In this document: positions 9,478 to 20,200 of the stretch, piece after piece | Layout of the letters: the number at the start of each line of letters is the position of its first letter | Position numbering within the stretch: the first letter of the stretch is position 1 | Origin: CBDCHC01 sp965217075 | Lineage (GTDB): Bacteria; Pseudomonadota; Gammaproteobacteria; PS1; Pseudothioglobaceae | Assembly (NCBI GenBank): GCA_965217075.1 | Contig: CBDCHC010000008.1 | Location: forward strand, 1-64,000 | Direction: 5' to 3' | Length of the DNA stretch: 64,000 nucleotides | Translations under genes and position numbers: made by a program | The notes under the pieces: model-generated | The model's input: the letters and a program-made list of their open reading frames with translations, nothing else | The model's database searches: none | What the model was told of the DNA's origin: nothing

Positions 9478-10152
9478 TTATTTATCAATATTGTGATAAA
9501 ACTTAGCACCTCTTTTAATTTTATTTTTTCCTTTAGATAAACGCCACTTATTAGTATCACGCAAAGAATGCACACAACCACAATATTCTTGTTGGTAGAA
9601 GCTTTCTGCTTTTGATATTTCCAACATTCTGCTAGATCCGCCTTTTTTACGCCAATTAAAATCCCAATAACTAATATTATATTTTTTACCACTACTTTTA
9701 CCACAATTATTAATTTGCTCTATATCCTTCCATCTACTAATACCTAAAGTCGATGAAATTAAGTCAAAACCATTTTCTACTGCATATTTAGCGCTAACAT
9801 CAAAACGCATATCAAAGCAAACACTACATCTTTTTCCTCTCTCTGGCTCATTTTCTAATCCTTTAGTAACTGAAAACCATCTATCCTTATCATAATCAGC
9901 ATCAATAAAATTCATACCAATTTTATTGGCAAATTTTATGTTCTCTTGTTTTCTTATCTCATACTCTTCTTGTGGATGAATATTAGGGTTATAAAAAAAT
10001 ATTGTAGTGCTTATTTTAGAACTACTAAGCGCCAACATAATCTCACTAGCACAAGGAGCGCAACAAGAATGCAGTAATAATCTTTTTTCGCCATTGGGAG
10101 TTTTAAGCACAGGGCGCTGATATTTCTGTAAAGAATAATCTATATTAGACAT
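9478..10152 (-). CDS. queH: Epoxyqueuosine reductase QueH
   Basis: QueH (DUF208) reduces epoxyqueuosine to queuosine at tRNA position 34. Cysteines expected to hold an Fe-S cluster and a second metal are visible: HSCCAPCASE near the N-terminus, RCSVCFDMRF, and EYCGCVHS near the C-terminus. I prefer the start at 10,152 (MSNIDYSLQKYQRP); an ATG at 10,179 adds nine lysine-rich residues. The chosen start still overlaps the upstream gene by 13 bases. QueH replaces the more usual gammaproteobacterial QueG. Confidence 0.92.
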   Translation of the reverse strand: MSNIDYSLQKYQRPVLKTPNGEKRLLLHSCCAPCASEIMLALSSSKISTTIFFYNPNIHPQEEYEIRKQENIKFANKIGMNFIDADYDKDRWFSVTKGLENEPERGKRCSVCFDMRFDVSAKYAVENGFDLISSTLGISRWKDIEQINNCGKSSGKKYNISYWDFNWRKKGGSSRMLEISKAESFYQQEYCGCVHSLRDTNKWRLSKGKNKIKRGAKFYHNIDK

Positions 10153-10532
10153 TTTTTTAACCTTTTTAATACCTCCCAAGCATCTCTTTTAAGATTATTG
10201 TCAAGCAAAATATCTGTTGGATGTGGAATAATAAATTTATGTTTATAATTAGTAAAATTACCAATTAACAACACTGCTTTAGCTGTTATTTTTTCTATAT
10301 CTTGATTATAATTATTTTCTACCTGTATATATTTACAATCATTAAAATCGACATTAATAGCTATTAACATTTTAATTAACATATTTTTTTCATTGCCGAT
10401 AGTTGCTGGTTTAGTATTTTTTCTTTCTAAAATTAATAATAATACCTCTTCTTTTTTATTATTTTCTTTTTGCTTATCATAAAATTCAAAATTACTAATA
10501 CCAAGAGCTGTTAAATATTGATTATTAGTCAT
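10140..10532 (-). CDS. Unidentified 130-residue protein, possibly HolD-like
   Basis: Not firmly recognised. It starts with TALGISNFEFY and ends with IIPHPTDILLDNNLKRDAWEVL. Both ends recall DNA polymerase III psi (HolD), which has an N-terminal xLGI motif and a C-terminal SPxLxxLxxNPxAKxxLW-like segment; the end also recalls the C-terminus of family 4 uracil-DNA glycosylases, but no glycosylase active site is seen. It lies between leuA (four-base overlap) and queH in one operon. Confidence 0.5.
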   Translation of the reverse strand: MTNNQYLTALGISNFEFYDKQKENNKKEEVLLLILERKNTKPATIGNEKNMLIKMLIAINVDFNDCKYIQVENNYNQDIEKITAKAVLLIGNFTNYKHKFIIPHPTDILLDNNLKRDAWEVLKRLKKCLI

Positions 10533-12049
10533 AACTGCGGATGCTCTCTTGTTTCATTAGCTAAAATTTTATTAAGACCATCAATATAAGCCTTAGCAGA
10601 TGATTTAATAATATCAGTACCAACTCCTTTGCCAATAAAAATTTTACCCAAAGCATTTAAACGCACACTCACTTCTCCTTGTGAGTCTGTTCCTTTAGTT
10701 ACATTTGACACAGAATAAAGCTCTAAATTACAATCAATTTTTGTTAATTTATTAATAGCACAAAAAAGAGCGTCTACGGAACCAGCGCTACTTGCATTAG
10801 CTGTTTTTTTATCACCATTAATTTCTAAAACAACCTTAGCAATATTATTTTCTGTTTTACTACAAACATCAATTTCTACTAATTTAATAACTCTATTGTA
10901 ATTATTATTTATATTAATAAGTGCTAATAAATCTTCATCAAATATCTCATGTTTTTTATCAGCAAGAGCCTTAAATCTTTTAAATACTTTATATAATTCA
11001 TCATCTAAAAGATCAATCCCCATACCTTTCATGTGTTTTTTAAAAGCATTTCTACCAGAATGTTTGCCTAAAACTAATTTATTTGCACTCCAGCCAACAT
11101 CTTCAGCGCGCATAATTTCGTAAGTTAAGCGCTCTTTTAAAATACCATCTTGATGAATACCAGCTTCATGCACAAAAGCATTCGCGCCAACTATAGCTTT
11201 ATTAGGCTGTACCGCAAAACCAGTAATACTAGAGACTAATTTTGAAGCCTGTAAAATATATTTAGCATCTATATCAGTGTCAATTTTAAAATAATCTTTT
11301 CTAGTACGAATAGCCATAACAATCTCCTCCAACGCTGCATTGCCAGCTCTCTCACCTAAACCATTAATAGTACATTCTACCTGCCTAACGCCATTTGACA
11401 CTGCACTTAAGGAATTAGCGACAGCAAGACCTAAATCATTATGACAATGTGCAGAAAAAATAGCTTTATCTGCATTTGGCACCGTATGTATAATTTTTTT
11501 AATAGTTTTTCCAAATTGTTCTGGCATGTTATAGCCGACTGTATCTGGAATATTAATAGTAGTAGCGCCTGCTGCTATTGTTGCTTCAATAATTCTACAT
11601 AAAAATTCAAAATCACTTCTACCAGCATCCTCTGGACTAAACTCAACATCACTAACTAAATTTCTTGCTCTTTTAACAGCCTTAACCGCTGCTGCTATAA
11701 CTTCTTTCTTACTCATATGAAGTTTATTAGCCATATGTATATGACTTGTTGCAATAAAAGTATGAATACGAGAAGAATTAGCGCCTTTTAATGCTTTAGC
11801 GGCAACATCTATATCATTATCAATAGCCCTGGCAAGTGAGCAAATAGTTGAATTATAAATAGTATTAGCTACATCTTTAACTGCATTAAAATCTCCTATT
11901 GAAGCAATAGCAAAACCAGCTTCAATAACATTAACTTGCATTTTTTCTAATATTTTAGCAATATGGATTTTTTCAGCAGTTGTCATTGAAGCGCCAGGAG
12001 ACTGCTCTCCATCGCGAAGTGTTGTATCAAAAATAATTAATTTTTCCAT
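10529..12049 (-). CDS. leuA: 2-isopropylmalate synthase
   Basis: A 506-residue enzyme joining acetyl-CoA and 2-oxoisovalerate, the first step of leucine synthesis. The N-terminal DTTLRDGEQSPGASM, HCHNDLGLAVANSL and NGLGERAGNA motifs mark the HMGL-like barrel with its metal site, and the last ~120 residues form the regulatory LeuA dimer domain with SVDALF. It is the first gene of leuA-(HolD-like)-queH; 160 bases without a gene precede it. Confidence 0.95.
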   Translation of the reverse strand: MEKLIIFDTTLRDGEQSPGASMTTAEKIHIAKILEKMQVNVIEAGFAIASIGDFNAVKDVANTIYNSTICSLARAIDNDIDVAAKALKGANSSRIHTFIATSHIHMANKLHMSKKEVIAAAVKAVKRARNLVSDVEFSPEDAGRSDFEFLCRIIEATIAAGATTINIPDTVGYNMPEQFGKTIKKIIHTVPNADKAIFSAHCHNDLGLAVANSLSAVSNGVRQVECTINGLGERAGNAALEEIVMAIRTRKDYFKIDTDIDAKYILQASKLVSSITGFAVQPNKAIVGANAFVHEAGIHQDGILKERLTYEIMRAEDVGWSANKLVLGKHSGRNAFKKHMKGMGIDLLDDELYKVFKRFKALADKKHEIFDEDLLALININNNYNRVIKLVEIDVCSKTENNIAKVVLEINGDKKTANASSAGSVDALFCAINKLTKIDCNLELYSVSNVTKGTDSQGEVSVRLNALGKIFIGKGVGTDIIKSSAKAYIDGLNKILANETREHPQL

Positions 12050-12208
12050 TTTTTCTCTCTAATTGATTAAATTGTTATTTGTAAGTATTGTAAAAAAGGT
12101 AGCCATAAATGACTGTAGTGGTAATGATATGCCTTACGGCAGCATTAATAGATTTAAAAAATGGTTTTTATAATTAATATTCATATATGAATTATAAAAT
12201 AAATTTAA

Positions 12209-12943
12209 CTAATTAGCAAATTTTTTTAATTTACGCTTTTTATTAATTGCACTAACAGTATAAAAAATACCAGATATTATATAAATTAAAATAAATATAA
12301 AAAGTATAAGGCTTGGAAAAATAGATACTATTATCGCTATCATAACTAATACAAGTAAACTTTTAAAAGAAATTTTATCGCTTAATTTTGCATCTTTAAA
12401 ACTATTATATCTAACATTAGATACCATTAGAATAGCAGTAATGATAAGTAAAAAAATTGCAATAATGCTTAAATAACTAATATCTATATTAAAATCTTTA
12501 CTAACCCATACAAAACCAGCAATAAATGCTGCTCCTGCTGGAGATGGCAGCCCTTGAAAATATTTTTTATCAATAATTTCAACTTGAGAATTAAAACGAG
12601 CAAGACGTAAACTTACTGCTGCAATATATATAAAAACTGCAATTTTTCCGATATTATTAAAATTTACTAATAAATAAAAATATAACAAAAAAGCAGGGGC
12701 AATACCAAATGACAATAAATCTGCCATTGAATCATACTGTTCTCCAAAAGAGCTTTGTGTATTAGTAAGTCTTGCTACTCTACCATCTAAGCTGTCCCAT
12801 ATCATAGCAATAAAAATAGCTACTCCACTGGCAATAAACTCTGAATTTATAGCTAAAATTATGCTATAAAAACCAGCAAATAAACCAAATGTAGTAAGCA
12901 AATTTGGTAATAAATAAATTCCTCTTTTAGATTTTTTTATCAT
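12209..12943 (-). CDS. pssA: CDP-diacylglycerol-serine O-phosphatidyltransferase
   Basis: A 244-residue inner-membrane enzyme making phosphatidylserine, the precursor of phosphatidylethanolamine. The CDP-alcohol phosphatidyltransferase motif is clear: DSLDGRVARL, then FGEQYDSMADL (DGxxAR, G, D, D). About seven membrane segments and a basic C-terminal tail are visible. It is transcribed alone and diverges from the next gene. Confidence 0.92.
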   Translation of the reverse strand: MIKKSKRGIYLLPNLLTTFGLFAGFYSIILAINSEFIASGVAIFIAMIWDSLDGRVARLTNTQSSFGEQYDSMADLLSFGIAPAFLLYFYLLVNFNNIGKIAVFIYIAAVSLRLARFNSQVEIIDKKYFQGLPSPAGAAFIAGFVWVSKDFNIDISYLSIIAIFLLIITAILMVSNVRYNSFKDAKLSDKISFKSLLVLVMIAIIVSIFPSLILFIFILIYIISGIFYTVSAINKKRKLKKFAN

Positions 12944-13004
12944 AAATTAATTAAAATATAAAAAATTGTGTAAAATAAACTTTTAAATAATTTGCTAAAA
13001 TATA

Positions 13005-14429
13005 ATGCAAGAAACAACGATAATTTACAACTCTCATAGTAAAAATCAAAAATTTTTTATTATATTTTTATCTATAATAACTATAATAATACTTACCACT
13101 ATAAGCACTACTGATGCTGATTTGCTACTTAATTCTTCACTATCTTTAGCTCTTTTTAATATAAAAATTCCGCTTTTTGTATTTTATATATTATCTCCTG
13201 TTATAATTATTTCACTACATTTTAATATATTATTAAAATTAACTCTACATTTAAAACTAATAATCAATAAATTCAATAAAGATAAATTTTTACTTTCCTT
13301 ATTAACTCACATAGTAGTTGATAAAAAAGCAAATATTCTTAATAAAACAACTTCTTTCATTGTATCATTTTTAATCTTTAATTTATCAACTATAACGCTA
13401 ATTACTATTTTTATTCGCTTTAGTGATTATCAAAATATATATTTTAATATTTTTCATGCATTATTTATTATAGCTGATATTATTTTAATATATAAAGCTA
13501 AAAGATGGTTTATTAAAAAATTTAATAATTCAGCTGAACTATCAACTATATTTATATTTTCATCAAAAATAACTAACTATATAATATTACTTACAAAAAT
13601 TATAACAATCAGTCTATTATTAGCAATGTACTTAACTTCAGGGCTATATAATGCTAAAATTTACTTATATGTCAAAAACAGCAATATACCAGACTTTTTA
13701 TTGGCCAATATTACAATAGATTCAACTAATACTGCAATAAAATCAAAAAACTATTTAGATTTAAGTATGCGTAATTTTAAAAATTCATCTTTTAAATATA
13801 TTGTATTTCCTAAAGAAACTAACTTAACAGGCGCTAATTTAACAGGCGCTGACTTATCTTACTCAACTCTTAATAACGCAAATTTATCTGATGCTGATTT
13901 AACAAATGCTGATTTAACTGGCGCTAATTTAGCTGGAGCTGATTTATCTAATTCAACTTTATTGAATAATTATCTAATAAATGCTAATTTAACAAATGCT
14001 GTTTTATTTGGCGCTAATTTAAGTGGTGCTAATTTAAGTGGCGCTAATTTAAACGGTGCTAACTTAGTACAAACAAATTTATCTAATTCTTTGTTATATA
14101 ATACAAAATTAATTCAAGCAAATTTAAGCGAAGCTAACCTAAATCAAGCTGATTTATATCTTGCTAATTTAACAAACGCAGATTTATCTACAGCAAAATT
14201 AGCTAAAGCCTATTTATATAATACAAATTTAACAGGCGCTAATTTAACTAATACCTCATTACAAAAAAATATTGAAAAAATTATAGAAATGGACGCACAA
14301 AATAATACTATCAAGCAAAAAAAAATAAATATGATTAACACTAATATAATTACAAACAAAAAAATAAATAGTATTAATTTAAAAAAACTAAACGCAAATC
14401 GTAATACAATAAACTATTTTGACAAATAA
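13005..14429 (+). CDS. Membrane protein with a C-terminal pentapeptide-repeat domain
   Basis: 474 residues. The N-terminal half has about five hydrophobic segments (roughly residues 18-36, 45-70, 115-140, 145-165, 190-212). From about residue 265 to 425 there is a long run of A(N/D)LxX pentapeptides (NLTGANLTGADLS and similar), which fold as a right-handed quadrilateral helix. A lysine- and asparagine-rich tail follows. Pentapeptide domains mediate protein contacts; no specific role can be assigned. It overlaps the start of the pseudouridine synthase gene by 11 bases. Confidence 0.8.
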   Translation: MQETTIIYNSHSKNQKFFIIFLSIITIIILTTISTTDADLLLNSSLSLALFNIKIPLFVFYILSPVIIISLHFNILLKLTLHLKLIINKFNKDKFLLSLLTHIVVDKKANILNKTTSFIVSFLIFNLSTITLITIFIRFSDYQNIYFNIFHALFIIADIILIYKAKRWFIKKFNNSAELSTIFIFSSKITNYIILLTKIITISLLLAMYLTSGLYNAKIYLYVKNSNIPDFLLANITIDSTNTAIKSKNYLDLSMRNFKNSSFKYIVFPKETNLTGANLTGADLSYSTLNNANLSDADLTNADLTGANLAGADLSNSTLLNNYLINANLTNAVLFGANLSGANLSGANLNGANLVQTNLSNSLLYNTKLIQANLSEANLNQADLYLANLTNADLSTAKLAKAYLYNTNLTGANLTNTSLQKNIEKIIEMDAQNNTIKQKKINMINTNIITNKKINSINLKKLNANRNTINYFDK

Positions 14430-15357
14430 TATACATATCATTATACCCAGGCGGTTAATTGGCAAGCGCATAGATAGTAGTATTGCTAAGATGCTCACTA
14501 ATTATTCAAGAAATAAAATTATTATTGCTATAAAAAACAAAAATATGCTAATTAATAATAAAGCATTTAAACCAAATAAAAAAGTAATTGGCAATGAAAT
14601 AGTAAATTTTAATATTATTGAAAATAATACAACAAACTGGCAAGCTGAAAAAATTACAATAGATATTGTTTATACAGATAATGATCTAATTGTTATTAAT
14701 AAACCAGCTGGCATGATTACTCACCCTGGTGCAGCCAATCCTAATAAAACATTAGCAAACGCGTTACTTTTTTATGATAAAAAACTAAAAAAAATAGCTA
14801 GGGCTGGTATTGTTCATAGACTAGATAAAAACACTTCTGGTCTTTTAGTGGTAGCTAGGAATGAAAAATCTAGGCAATTTTTAATAAAACAATTAGAAAA
14901 TCATAGTGTTAAAAGAGAATATAATGCCATTGTATATGGGCATATAATAGCAGGTGGAACTATTGAAAAACCCATTGGTAGAGATAAAAATAATCGTATA
15001 AAACAAGCAATTACGAATAGTGGTAAAAAAGCTATAACACATTATAGAGTAATTAAAAAATATAATGATTTTACTCTTGTTAAATTATTACTTGAAACTG
15101 GACGAACTCATCAAATTAGACTTCATATGCTATCAATTGGTCACCCAATTGTTGGTGACGACTTATATTCAGTAAAAAACAAGTTCCCTAAGGGTATTAG
15201 TGAAAAATTAAAAACTACAATCAAAAACTCTAAAAGACAAGCACTACATGCAAAGAAATTAGCGTTTATGCATCCTACAACTAAAAAAAAAATAATATTT
15301 AAAATACCACAAGCAGTAGATATCAATAATTTTCTTAAAATATTAGATGAAGAATAA
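14419..15357 (+). CDS. rluD: 23S rRNA pseudouridine synthase RluD
   Basis: A 312-residue RluA-family enzyme with an N-terminal S4-like RNA-binding domain (about residues 10-70) and the catalytic HRLDKNTSGLLVVAR with the essential Asp, plus TGRTHQIRLHM. The S4 domain and gene context (next to the laccase-domain gene, as rluD-yfiH in E. coli) favour RluD, which modifies helix 69, over RluC. The two genes overlap by 11 bases. Confidence 0.88.
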   Translation: MTNNIHIIIPRRLIGKRIDSSIAKMLTNYSRNKIIIAIKNKNMLINNKAFKPNKKVIGNEIVNFNIIENNTTNWQAEKITIDIVYTDNDLIVINKPAGMITHPGAANPNKTLANALLFYDKKLKKIARAGIVHRLDKNTSGLLVVARNEKSRQFLIKQLENHSVKREYNAIVYGHIIAGGTIEKPIGRDKNNRIKQAITNSGKKAITHYRVIKKYNDFTLVKLLLETGRTHQIRLHMLSIGHPIVGDDLYSVKNKFPKGISEKLKTTIKNSKRQALHAKKLAFMHPTTKKKIIFKIPQAVDINNFLKILDEE

Positions 15358-16051
15358 AATTAATATTATTACTACTACAAGATTTATAGCAGATGGCAAT
15401 AGTATTGGCAAATATGCTAATTTTAATTTAGCAACTTATACTAAGGATAATATAGAAGTTGTTAAAAAAAATCATAAATTATTAACTCAAAAATACAAAC
15501 TACCTCAATTACCAAAATTTTTACAACAAACTCATAGTAATATTTGTCTGACTGATAATTGTAATAAGATAGTTGGTGACGCAATTATAACAAAAAAAAT
15601 AAATACCATTTGCTGTGTATTAACAGCTGATTGTCTGCCAATTTTTGCTTATAATAATAAACACACCATAGTTGGTGTTGCTCATGCTGGCTGGCAAGGA
15701 ATTATATGCGGGGTGATTGAAAATTTTATTAAAAAATTTAATGTAGCGCCAAGTGATTTAATAATTAAATTTGGCCCTGCTTTATCGGTAAATTTTTTTG
15801 AAGTTGATAATGATTTTAAGCAGAAATTTATTAGTATAAACCAAGATTTTTCTACATGCTTTACAAGGTTCAATAATAAATATAAATTTGATATTTATAA
15901 GTGTGCAAAAATAATCTTAAATAAATTAGGAGTAACTAAAATAACTAACAGCATTGCTTGTACTTATAATGATAAGGATAAATATTTTTCTTATCGTCGT
16001 GATGGTGAATTTTCTGGCAGAATGGCAAATATTATTTATTTAACTAAATAA
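15347..16051 (+). CDS. pgeF: Laccase-domain purine nucleoside phosphorylase / peptidoglycan editing factor (YfiH-like)
   Basis: A 234-residue YfiH/PgeF-family protein. The metal-site residues are seen in QQTHSNI, LTADCLPIFAY and GVAHAGWQGI, and the end YFSYRRDGEFSGRMAN is characteristic. Members cleave purine nucleosides in vitro, and PgeF corrects a mis-incorporated residue in peptidoglycan precursors. It is translationally coupled to rluD. Confidence 0.88.
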   Translation: MKNKINIITTTRFIADGNSIGKYANFNLATYTKDNIEVVKKNHKLLTQKYKLPQLPKFLQQTHSNICLTDNCNKIVGDAIITKKINTICCVLTADCLPIFAYNNKHTIVGVAHAGWQGIICGVIENFIKKFNVAPSDLIIKFGPALSVNFFEVDNDFKQKFISINQDFSTCFTRFNNKYKFDIYKCAKIILNKLGVTKITNSIACTYNDKDKYFSYRRDGEFSGRMANIIYLTK

Positions 16052-16053
16052 CA

Positions 16054-16563
16054 TTATCTTATAAATGGTAATATTTCTTGTTGATAAATTTTATTAGTAA
16101 TTTCACCTAAATGTTTGTAAACTATAATGCCATTTTTATCTACTAAAAAACTCTCTGGCATAGCATATACTCCTAAATTTAATCCTATAGAGCCATTTTT
16201 ATCGCTTACAATAATATCAAAAGGATTGCCTAATCTACTTAAAAATAAATTAGCATCTTGTTTTTTATCTTTATAATTTATACCTAACATTTGTAATTTT
16301 TTATCACTGTAAATTTTTTTAAGCATTTTATGTTCTACTCTACAAGTAACACACCATGATGCCCAAAAATTAACTAAAGTCATTTTATTTTTAAATACAT
16401 CATGAATTTGATATTTTTTACCACTATTAAAATCACTAACAATTAAATCTGGAAATTTTTTATTAATAAAAGGTGAAGGTATTTTTTTACTATCAAGACT
16501 AAGCCCTATAAATAAAAATACTGCTAAAATAATAAAAACAATGAATGGTAAAAAATTTTTCAT
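16054..16563 (-). CDS. ccmG: Cytochrome c maturation thioredoxin-like protein CcmG/DsbE
   Basis: A 169-residue thioredoxin-fold protein anchored by one N-terminal membrane helix (about residues 5-24), with the active site WASWCVTCRVEH. It reduces apocytochrome cysteines before haem attachment in the periplasm. It begins on the last base of ccmE; the usual ccmF between ccmE and ccmG is missing here. Confidence 0.92.
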   Translation of the reverse strand: MKNFLPFIVFIILAVFLFIGLSLDSKKIPSPFINKKFPDLIVSDFNSGKKYQIHDVFKNKMTLVNFWASWCVTCRVEHKMLKKIYSDKKLQMLGINYKDKKQDANLFLSRLGNPFDIIVSDKNGSIGLNLGVYAMPESFLVDKNGIIVYKHLGEITNKIYQQEILPFIR

Positions 16564-16973
16564 TATTTTTTATTCAATAATTCAGCAACTTCAGGCGGCA
16601 TATAATTTTCATCATGTTTAGCTAATACTTCTTTAGCAATAAATACTTTATTAACCAATGATCCTATTGCTATAATACCTTGATTTTCACGAAATAGATC
16701 TGGCAAGATTCCACTATATTTAACTTTAAAATTATTAATATTATCTGTAACTATAAAACTAACATCTATACCACTTCTAACCACGCTACCTTGTTTTACT
16801 AATCCACCTATTCTAAAGCTTTTATTTTTTGGCGCTTTACCATTTATAATATCTGTTGGTGAAAAAAAATATAATAAATTTTCATTAAAGGTTTTTAAGC
16901 CAAAATACACTATTAGACTAAAACCAATTATTAGGGTACTAATAATAAAAATACGATTATGTCTTTTTGTCAT
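16563..16973 (-). CDS. ccmE: Haem chaperone CcmE
   Basis: A 136-residue periplasmic haem carrier with one N-terminal membrane helix and an OB-fold. The haem-binding histidine is in EVLAKHDENYMPPEV near the C-terminus, where HDENYxPPE is diagnostic. It overlaps ccmD by ATGA upstream and ccmG by one base downstream. Confidence 0.94.
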   Translation of the reverse strand: MTKRHNRIFIISTLIIGFSLIVYFGLKTFNENLLYFFSPTDIINGKAPKNKSFRIGGLVKQGSVVRSGIDVSFIVTDNINNFKVKYSGILPDLFRENQGIIAIGSLVNKVFIAKEVLAKHDENYMPPEVAELLNKK

Positions 16974-17137
16974 TTTTGCTCTCTATTGTATTTAAGTGAT
17001 AATTTTTTTATTGTATTGGTATGCAAAATAATTGACTTATAACTTAATAGTGCTAGCACGATAAAACAAATTAAATATGATCCCCATATATAAAAAGCAT
17101 ATTTACCATAAGGTAAAAAAGAAAAATATTCAGCCAT
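16970..17137 (-). CDS. ccmD: Haem exporter subunit CcmD
   Basis: A 55-residue protein starting MAEYFSFLPYGKYAFYIWGS, with one membrane helix (about residues 15-35) and a basic tail. The start, size and position just before ccmE match CcmD, which helps release haem-loaded CcmE from the CcmABC complex. Its TGA stop overlaps the ccmE start. ccmABC would be expected next upstream but are not here. Confidence 0.85.
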   Translation of the reverse strand: MAEYFSFLPYGKYAFYIWGSYLICFIVLALLSYKSIILHTNTIKKLSLKYNREQK

Positions 17138-17224
17138 ACTTCTAACCCTATTTACGGATAAAAAATATTAATTTTATATTATTATGATAAAATTATTGGG
17201 TTTTTCACTAAAATATTTGTTGTT

Positions 17225-20200
17225 ATGAGCAAATCTTTGCTACCGTTAAAAAAAATAAATTTATATGACAGTTCATTTGAACATGAAAATTGCGGTATTG
17301 GTTTTATCGCTAGTATAAAAAAAAATAAAGAGCACAAAATATTAACTGATGCATTAGAGATGCTAGCAAGGATGGAGCATCGTGGTGGTTGTGGTTGCGA
17401 AGAAAATACTGGTGATGGTGCTGGGATTATGACAGATTTATCTAATGATTTTTTTATTCCACTAATTAAGAAAAAATTTAATACAATAGTAACAGAATTA
17501 GAATATGCTATAGGCAATGTATTTTTTCCTAGAGATAGTATATTAAGAGAAAAATGCGAAAAATTACTAATTAATGAAATAAAAGTTAATAAGCAAAAAT
17601 TTATTGGCTTTCGTGATGTAGATATTGATGTTAATAAATCTAACATTGGTGAAACAGCACTTAAATCAATGCCTATTATTAAACAAATTATTATTAAAAA
17701 ATCCACTAATAGCACTATAGATGAATTTTGTGTAGCATTATATATTATTCGTAAATATATAACTCATTTAACTAGCAATATTGAGGATTTTCATATTTGT
17801 AGCTTATCAAATATATTAATAGTATATAAAGGCATGTTAACTAGCTCCCAACTTAAAAAATTTTATTGTGATCTACAAAATACAAATTATAAGCCATATT
17901 TATCAATAGTACATTCTCGTTTTTCTACTAATACTTTCCCTTCTTGGTCTAGAGCTCAACCATCTAGATATATGTCACATAATGGTGAAATTAATACTCG
18001 TAGTGGCAATCATAATTGGATGAGCGCTAGAGAAGGATCTTTTGTTAGTAATGTTTTGGGCGATAATTTGGCAAAAATATTACCTGTAATTGAAAAAAAT
18101 GTGTCTGATTCTGGTAGCTTTGATAATGCATTAGAGTTCCTAATGATAAACGGTAGAACTTTAGCTGAAAGTATTTTAATGATGGTACCAGAAGCTTGGC
18201 ATAATGATGTTAATATGGATAAAGAAAAAAAGACATTTTATAAATATTTAGCTAATATGATGGAGCCTTGGGACGGACCTGCTTCAATTGCTTTTACTGA
18301 TGGTCATCAGATTGGTGCTATATTAGATAGAAATGGCCTACGCCCTTCTCGTTATTATCAAACATTTGATGATAAAATTATCATGGCAAGTGAAGTTGGT
18401 GTAGTTGATATTGAAATAACTAATATTAAAACAAAAGGCAGGTTATTGCCTGGCAAAATGTTTTTAATTGATTTTGATAAACAAAAACTTATAGATGATG
18501 ATGAGATAAAACATAAATTTGCCAAAGAAAATCCTTATCAAAAATGGCTAGATGAAGAACAAATTTATTTAACAGATTTAAAAGATTCCAGTACAATAAT
18601 TAATATTAAACAAAACAAGGCTGCTTTATTAGCAAATTTAATAACTTTTAATTATACTACAGAGCGAATACAATTTATGCTAAAACCCTTAGTCTTAGAT
18701 GGTAGAGATCCTGTTGGCTCTATGGGTAATGATGCAGCTCTTGCATGTCTTAGTGATAAATCTCGTTTAATTTATGATTATTTTAAACAAATATTTGCTC
18801 AAGTTACTAATCCTGCTATTGACTCAATTAGAGAAGAAGCAATAATGTCATTACGAACAACAATAGGTCCTAATGGAAATTTATTAAAAAATTCAGCTAA
18901 AAATGCTGCTCGTTTAGTATTAGGTAATCCAATTATTACTAATAATGAATTATTAAAAATTAAAAATATTACTAAATGGAAAACTAAAGTAATTGATATC
19001 ACCTGTTCAATAAACAATAAAAATAGCTTAAAACAAATGCTGGCTAATATAATTGCACAAGCAGACCAAGCTTTAGCTGCTAAAATTGGATTTATTATTT
19101 TATCTGATAGAGCAACTAATAAAAAACGCATACCAATTAGCGCTCTTATGGCAGCTGCTACACTACATCATCACTTAGTTAAATCTCATAATAGAACCAA
19201 AATATCAATTATTGTTGAAACTGGAGAAGCAGCTGAAGTACATCATTTTTGTACTTTGATAGGTTATGGAGTAGATGCTATTAACCCATATCTTGCATTT
19301 GATGTAATTACTAATAAAGATTTTATGGGTGATATATTATATGATGATAAAAAAATTATTACTAACTATATAAAGAGTATTAATAAAGGCATACTAAAAG
19401 TTATAGCAAAAATGGGTATTTCTACCTTAGAATCATATAAAGGAGCTCAAATATTTGAAATAGTTGGTATAGCTAAAGAAGTAGTTGATTTTTGTTTTTT
19501 TGGCACACAATCCCGTATAGAAGGGGTTGGTTTTGCTATTTTAAAACAAGAAATGTCATTAAATCATAATAAAGCATATAAAACAACATTGCTAAATAAT
19601 GACGGTCAATATCATTGGCGGAATGATGGTGAAATTCATATGTGGGCGCCAGAGATTATTAGTAATTTACAACTTAGTGCTAAAAATAATAACAAAGATG
19701 CTTATATGTTATTTGCTGATAAATCTAATAATGAACTAACTAAAAATGCTACCTTACGCGGTCTTATGGCCTTTAAAGACAATGTAAATGGTATTAGCAT
19801 AGATGAAGTTGAATCAGCTAAGAAAATAGTAAAACGTTTTGTAACAGGAGCAATGAGCTTTGGCTCTATATCAAAAGAAACTCACGAATCATTAGCAATT
19901 GCTATGAATAAATTAGGTGGTAAATCTAATACTGGCGAAGGTGGTGAAGCTAAAGATAGATGGAAATTAGATACTAATGGCGATAATCGTAGAAGTGCAA
20001 TAAAACAAGTAGCATCTGGTCGTTTTGGTGTTGATATAGAATACCTAAATAATGCCGATGAAATACAAATAAAAGTAACTCAAGGAGCGAAGCCAGGTGA
20101 AGGCGGTGAGTTACCAGGTAAAAAAGTAGACAAATATATAGCAAAATTAAGACATTCTACTGTTGGTGTTGGCTTAATAAGCCCTCCTCCACATCATGAT

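Noticed and set aside
17182..17715. Long antisense open frame opposite gltB
   Set aside because: It lies wholly opposite the conserved glutaminase domain of gltB; a compositional shadow. The same holds for antisense frames opposite prfB, mreB and the fumarase.
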